Assembly: GCA_034696485.1 (NCBI GenBank)
Contig: JAQIWT010000036.1
Location: 1 to 50,215 of the forward strand
Source: Isohypsibius dastychi
Lineage: Eukaryota > Tardigrada > Eutardigrada > Parachela > Isohypsibiidae
Length of the DNA: 50,215 nucleotides
Direction: 5' to 3'
This document shows positions 48,386 to 50,215 of the stretch, one piece after another. Numbering within the stretch: position 1 is the stretch's first letter; each line of letters opens with the position of its first letter. The position numbers and the translations under genes are program-made. The notes beneath the pieces were generated by a model. The model was not told the DNA's origin. It was given only the letters and a program-made list of their open reading frames with translations, and made no database searches.

Positions 48386-49155
48386 AATTTCCGGGTTACG
48401 AATAGTTTTCGATCTTGCTTCGAGCTCTTTTGCTTCTGTACTTTGATAATTGGCCTCACTATGTCTAATCCGAATGGATGAGAAAGACTACCTTACTGTT
48501 GGTAACTCCAATATTTCCTTTTATCATTTGTCTGTATTTCTCTGGTTTTTCTTGCTTCTTTTGCGTGACGAATATTTATCACAATTGCAAGATGTGAGGT
48601 AAGTATCGTAAGTGTCTTTTTGGGCTAGTGCTTTAACACTGAACTCTGAACTCTGAAATCCGAGTCTGAACTCTGAGTCTGAACGCTTAACTCTGAGTCT
48701 GAACGCTGAACTCTGAGTCTGAACTCTGAACTTTGAGTCTGAACTCTGAGTCTGAATGCTGAACTCTGAGTCTGAACTCTGAACTCTGAGTCTGAACTCT
48801 GAGTCTGAACGCTGAAGTCTGAGTCTGAACTCAGAGTCTTAACTCTGAATGCTGAACTCTGAGTCTGAAGTCTGAATGCGAAATCAGAATGTTGGTGCTG
48901 AAAAGCTTTTATTGTTACTTTTATACACTAGCCTTTTTTGCAAAAAAATGCAAAAAAATGCGGTTTTGTTCAGTCAGTTGATTTTGGATTATTGCTTTTT
49001 GGTTGGATGACCACTGCTCAAATAGAAGCTTTGTGGCGCTTAGTCAACATTCAATAATTCTGTCTGCGCAAGACATCCGACAGTAGATGAAATTGGGCAT
49101 ATTTATTTCGTGGTTAGTTTGCGACGATTTTATGCGGACCTTTCATACAAAAGCA
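48386..49155. repeat. Segmental duplication, copy 2, with an insertion and an internal deletion
   Basis: Diverged copy of the thymidylate kinase 3' region found at 43776-44735. It keeps an intron fragment and the 3' flank but lacks the last coding exon, so it is DNA-level rather than a retrocopy. It is interrupted by a repeat-bearing insertion. Confidence 0.8.
48623..48933. mobile_element. Insertion carrying an ACTCTGAGTCTGA minisatellite
   Basis: GGCTAGTG (48623-48630) and its reverse complement CACTAGCC (48926-48933) bound the insert, and TTTTTG flanks both sides as a possible target duplication. Inside, 48638-48880 is a minisatellite of about 6/12-bp units built from CTGAAC and TCTGAG. 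Copy 1 of the duplication lacks all of it, which gives the empty site. Seen directly; the mobile nature is inferred. Confidence 0.6.
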
Positions 49156-49709
49156 ATCGTAATGGCTTCCGGGGTGAGATTCCCCCTCCATAGAAACAAA
49201 CTCAACCCCAAAGCTCTTCTTTCTCGACATGAAAATATTTTTTTAACCCACCTTGGGAAAATGAGCCCCTTGGGGCTGGGGGCTCACTCTTTTTGATTGT
49301 TTGAAATACACATGGTTGTGACACCTAAAAAATATTGTGTGTTTCAAAGCCGATGTTTATTACGTTGGCGTTATAACAACGGAGTTGATGAATCGTTTTG
49401 TCGAGTTGAACACGTTTTTTGACTGAGATCGAATTTATCCTTGTGTTCGCCATGCTGACAGTAGGAATGGTATTTCATTCAGAAGAGATCGCTCTCGACA
49501 CCATACGGCAGTATGGAAGAGCACCTGGCCAAATGTTCGTTATACCAAGTGGTCAGGCCAGACTCAAGAAAGATAATCTGAATTAGCCAACTTTCCGTCA
49601 CAGTACATTGCGCATGGTTTGCAAGCACGCAGGGGAATACAAGACCTATGGGAAGCCCACACTTAAAAAGAGGAGATTTTAGACCACAGTCAAAACCGGT
49701 TGCGTCGTC
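49156..49709. other. Non-coding stretch
   Basis: It lies between the duplicated block and the FAR1/MULE-like frame. A TTGGGGCTGGGGGC run near 49271 is the only notable feature. Confidence 0.4.
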
Positions 49710-50102
49710 AGTCTAGAATTGAAACTGAGAGGAACACAGATGGTGCTGGATAAGTTTCCCGATGTGTTGAAGCATCGCGGTCACGCCGTCAACAAGGATA
49801 TTTCCCAGTACTATCCCGAGAACCGGGCACTCAGTTTAAAGGAGAAAAAAGAGGCATGTAACATGTCCCGTCTTGGAGTTTCCACTAGAAAAATTTCAGA
49901 AACTTTATCGTTGTACCGATGTAATAATCAGACCTCTGATCAACTGGGCTTTGATAAGTCACCCAATCCCAATCCGAATCCTGCGTCCAGTGCAGGTTGC
50001 AGAATCATAGTTAGGCAAAGGTCTGATTTTTCGATTCCCCCTCGACCCCCAGAGCGTAGAGCGTATATATTCGGCCCTGCCACCGTTCACAGCTTGATGT
50101 GA
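49710..50102 (+). CDS. FAR1/FLYWCH-MULE-like transposase fragment
   Basis: The frame begins before 49719 with a Cys-Val-Val-Ser context. It then shows VLKHRGHAVNKDISQYYPEN followed by ALSLKEKKEACNMSRLGVS. The pattern of a Cys, a His-x-x-His pair, 'NR.LS..EK' and 'GVSTRKISE' resembles the DNA-binding N-terminus of FAR1-like/MULE-derived proteins. The last 50 residues (Pro/Asn/Ser-rich) look like read-through. It may be an exon of a gene continuing past the window or a remnant of a Mutator-like element. Recognition is by pattern only. Confidence 0.35.
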   Translation, partial: SLELKLRGTQMVLDKFPDVLKHRGHAVNKDISQYYPENRALSLKEKKEACNMSRLGVSTRKISETLSLYRCNNQTSDQLGFDKSPNPNPNPASSAGCRIIVRQRSDFSIPPRPPERRAYIFGPATVHSLM

Positions 50103-50150
50103 TGTGCAACGTGAGCGACATCAAGACCAGTTGGCGCGTGTAGCGGGCAG

Positions 50151-50192
50151 AATAGTTGAACAGTTGATTCGTTGAATCAACTATTTTGCCGG
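50151..50192. repeat. Inverted repeat at the window's right edge
   Basis: GCAGAATAGTTGA on the left pairs with TCAACTATTTTGC on the right with one G-T exception, and a nested GTTGATTC-GTT-GAATCAAC palindrome lies between. GCGGGCAGAAT(A/T)GT recurs on both sides. It may be the terminus of another small element. Confidence 0.6.
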
Positions 50193-50215
50193 GCAGAATT
50201 GTAGAGCGGGCAAAA

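Overview
The window is nuclear DNA from a small invertebrate. Nearly every recognisable gene is broken by short introns (about 45-500 bp, mostly GT..AG with T-rich acceptors), and the proteins are animal-specific: a choline transporter, a GIT ArfGAP, a RILP-like protein, 4E-T, MAM domains and MATH-BTB. The ionotropic-receptor gene points to a protostome. Compact genes, very short introns and this gene mix would suit an ecdysozoan such as a tardigrade, but that is inference only. No prokaryotic, viral or organellar features were seen, and no convincing tRNA, rRNA or CRISPR.

Layout. 0.5-2.6 kb (+): trypsin-type serine protease with a Thr/Ser-rich N-terminal region. 3.3-4.5 kb (+): CASD1-like SGNH protein without the acyltransferase membrane domain. 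5.1-7.3 kb (-): high-affinity choline transporter. 7.3-13.6 kb: gene-poor, with unidentified ORF fragments and two TA-flanked miniature inverted-repeat elements. 13.6-15.9 kb (-): natriuretic-peptide/receptor-guanylate-cyclase-type ectodomain with one membrane span and no visible cyclase. 16.5-17.6 kb (-): MATH-BTB protein. 17.8-23.1 kb: repeat-dominated, with a perfect 65-bp palindrome, a minisatellite, a decayed coding unit between 23-bp direct repeats, and a foldback element. 23.3-27.2 kb (+): GIT ArfGAP. 27.7-29.4 kb (+): secreted two-MAM-domain protein. 29.8-31.5 kb (-): RILP-like Rab effector. 32-33 kb: TA-flanked DNA transposon remnant. 34.2-41.6 kb (+): two tandem paralogues of the eIF4E-transporter 4E-T. 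42.7-44.4 kb (+): thymidylate kinase with a C-terminal tail. 45.0-46.6 kb (+): ionotropic receptor. 46.6-50.2 kb: repeats, a second diverged copy of the thymidylate-kinase 3' region, and a FAR1/MULE-like coding fragment.

The genes do not form a pathway. The choline transporter, ionotropic receptor and receptor-like ectodomain suggest neuronal or sensory expression; GIT and the RILP-like protein act in Arf/Rab trafficking; the 4E-T pair acts in mRNA repression. Exon models were built by eye, with reading phase checked across every splice. Two models, the choline transporter and the receptor ectodomain, contain one junction that cannot be joined canonically and are flagged.
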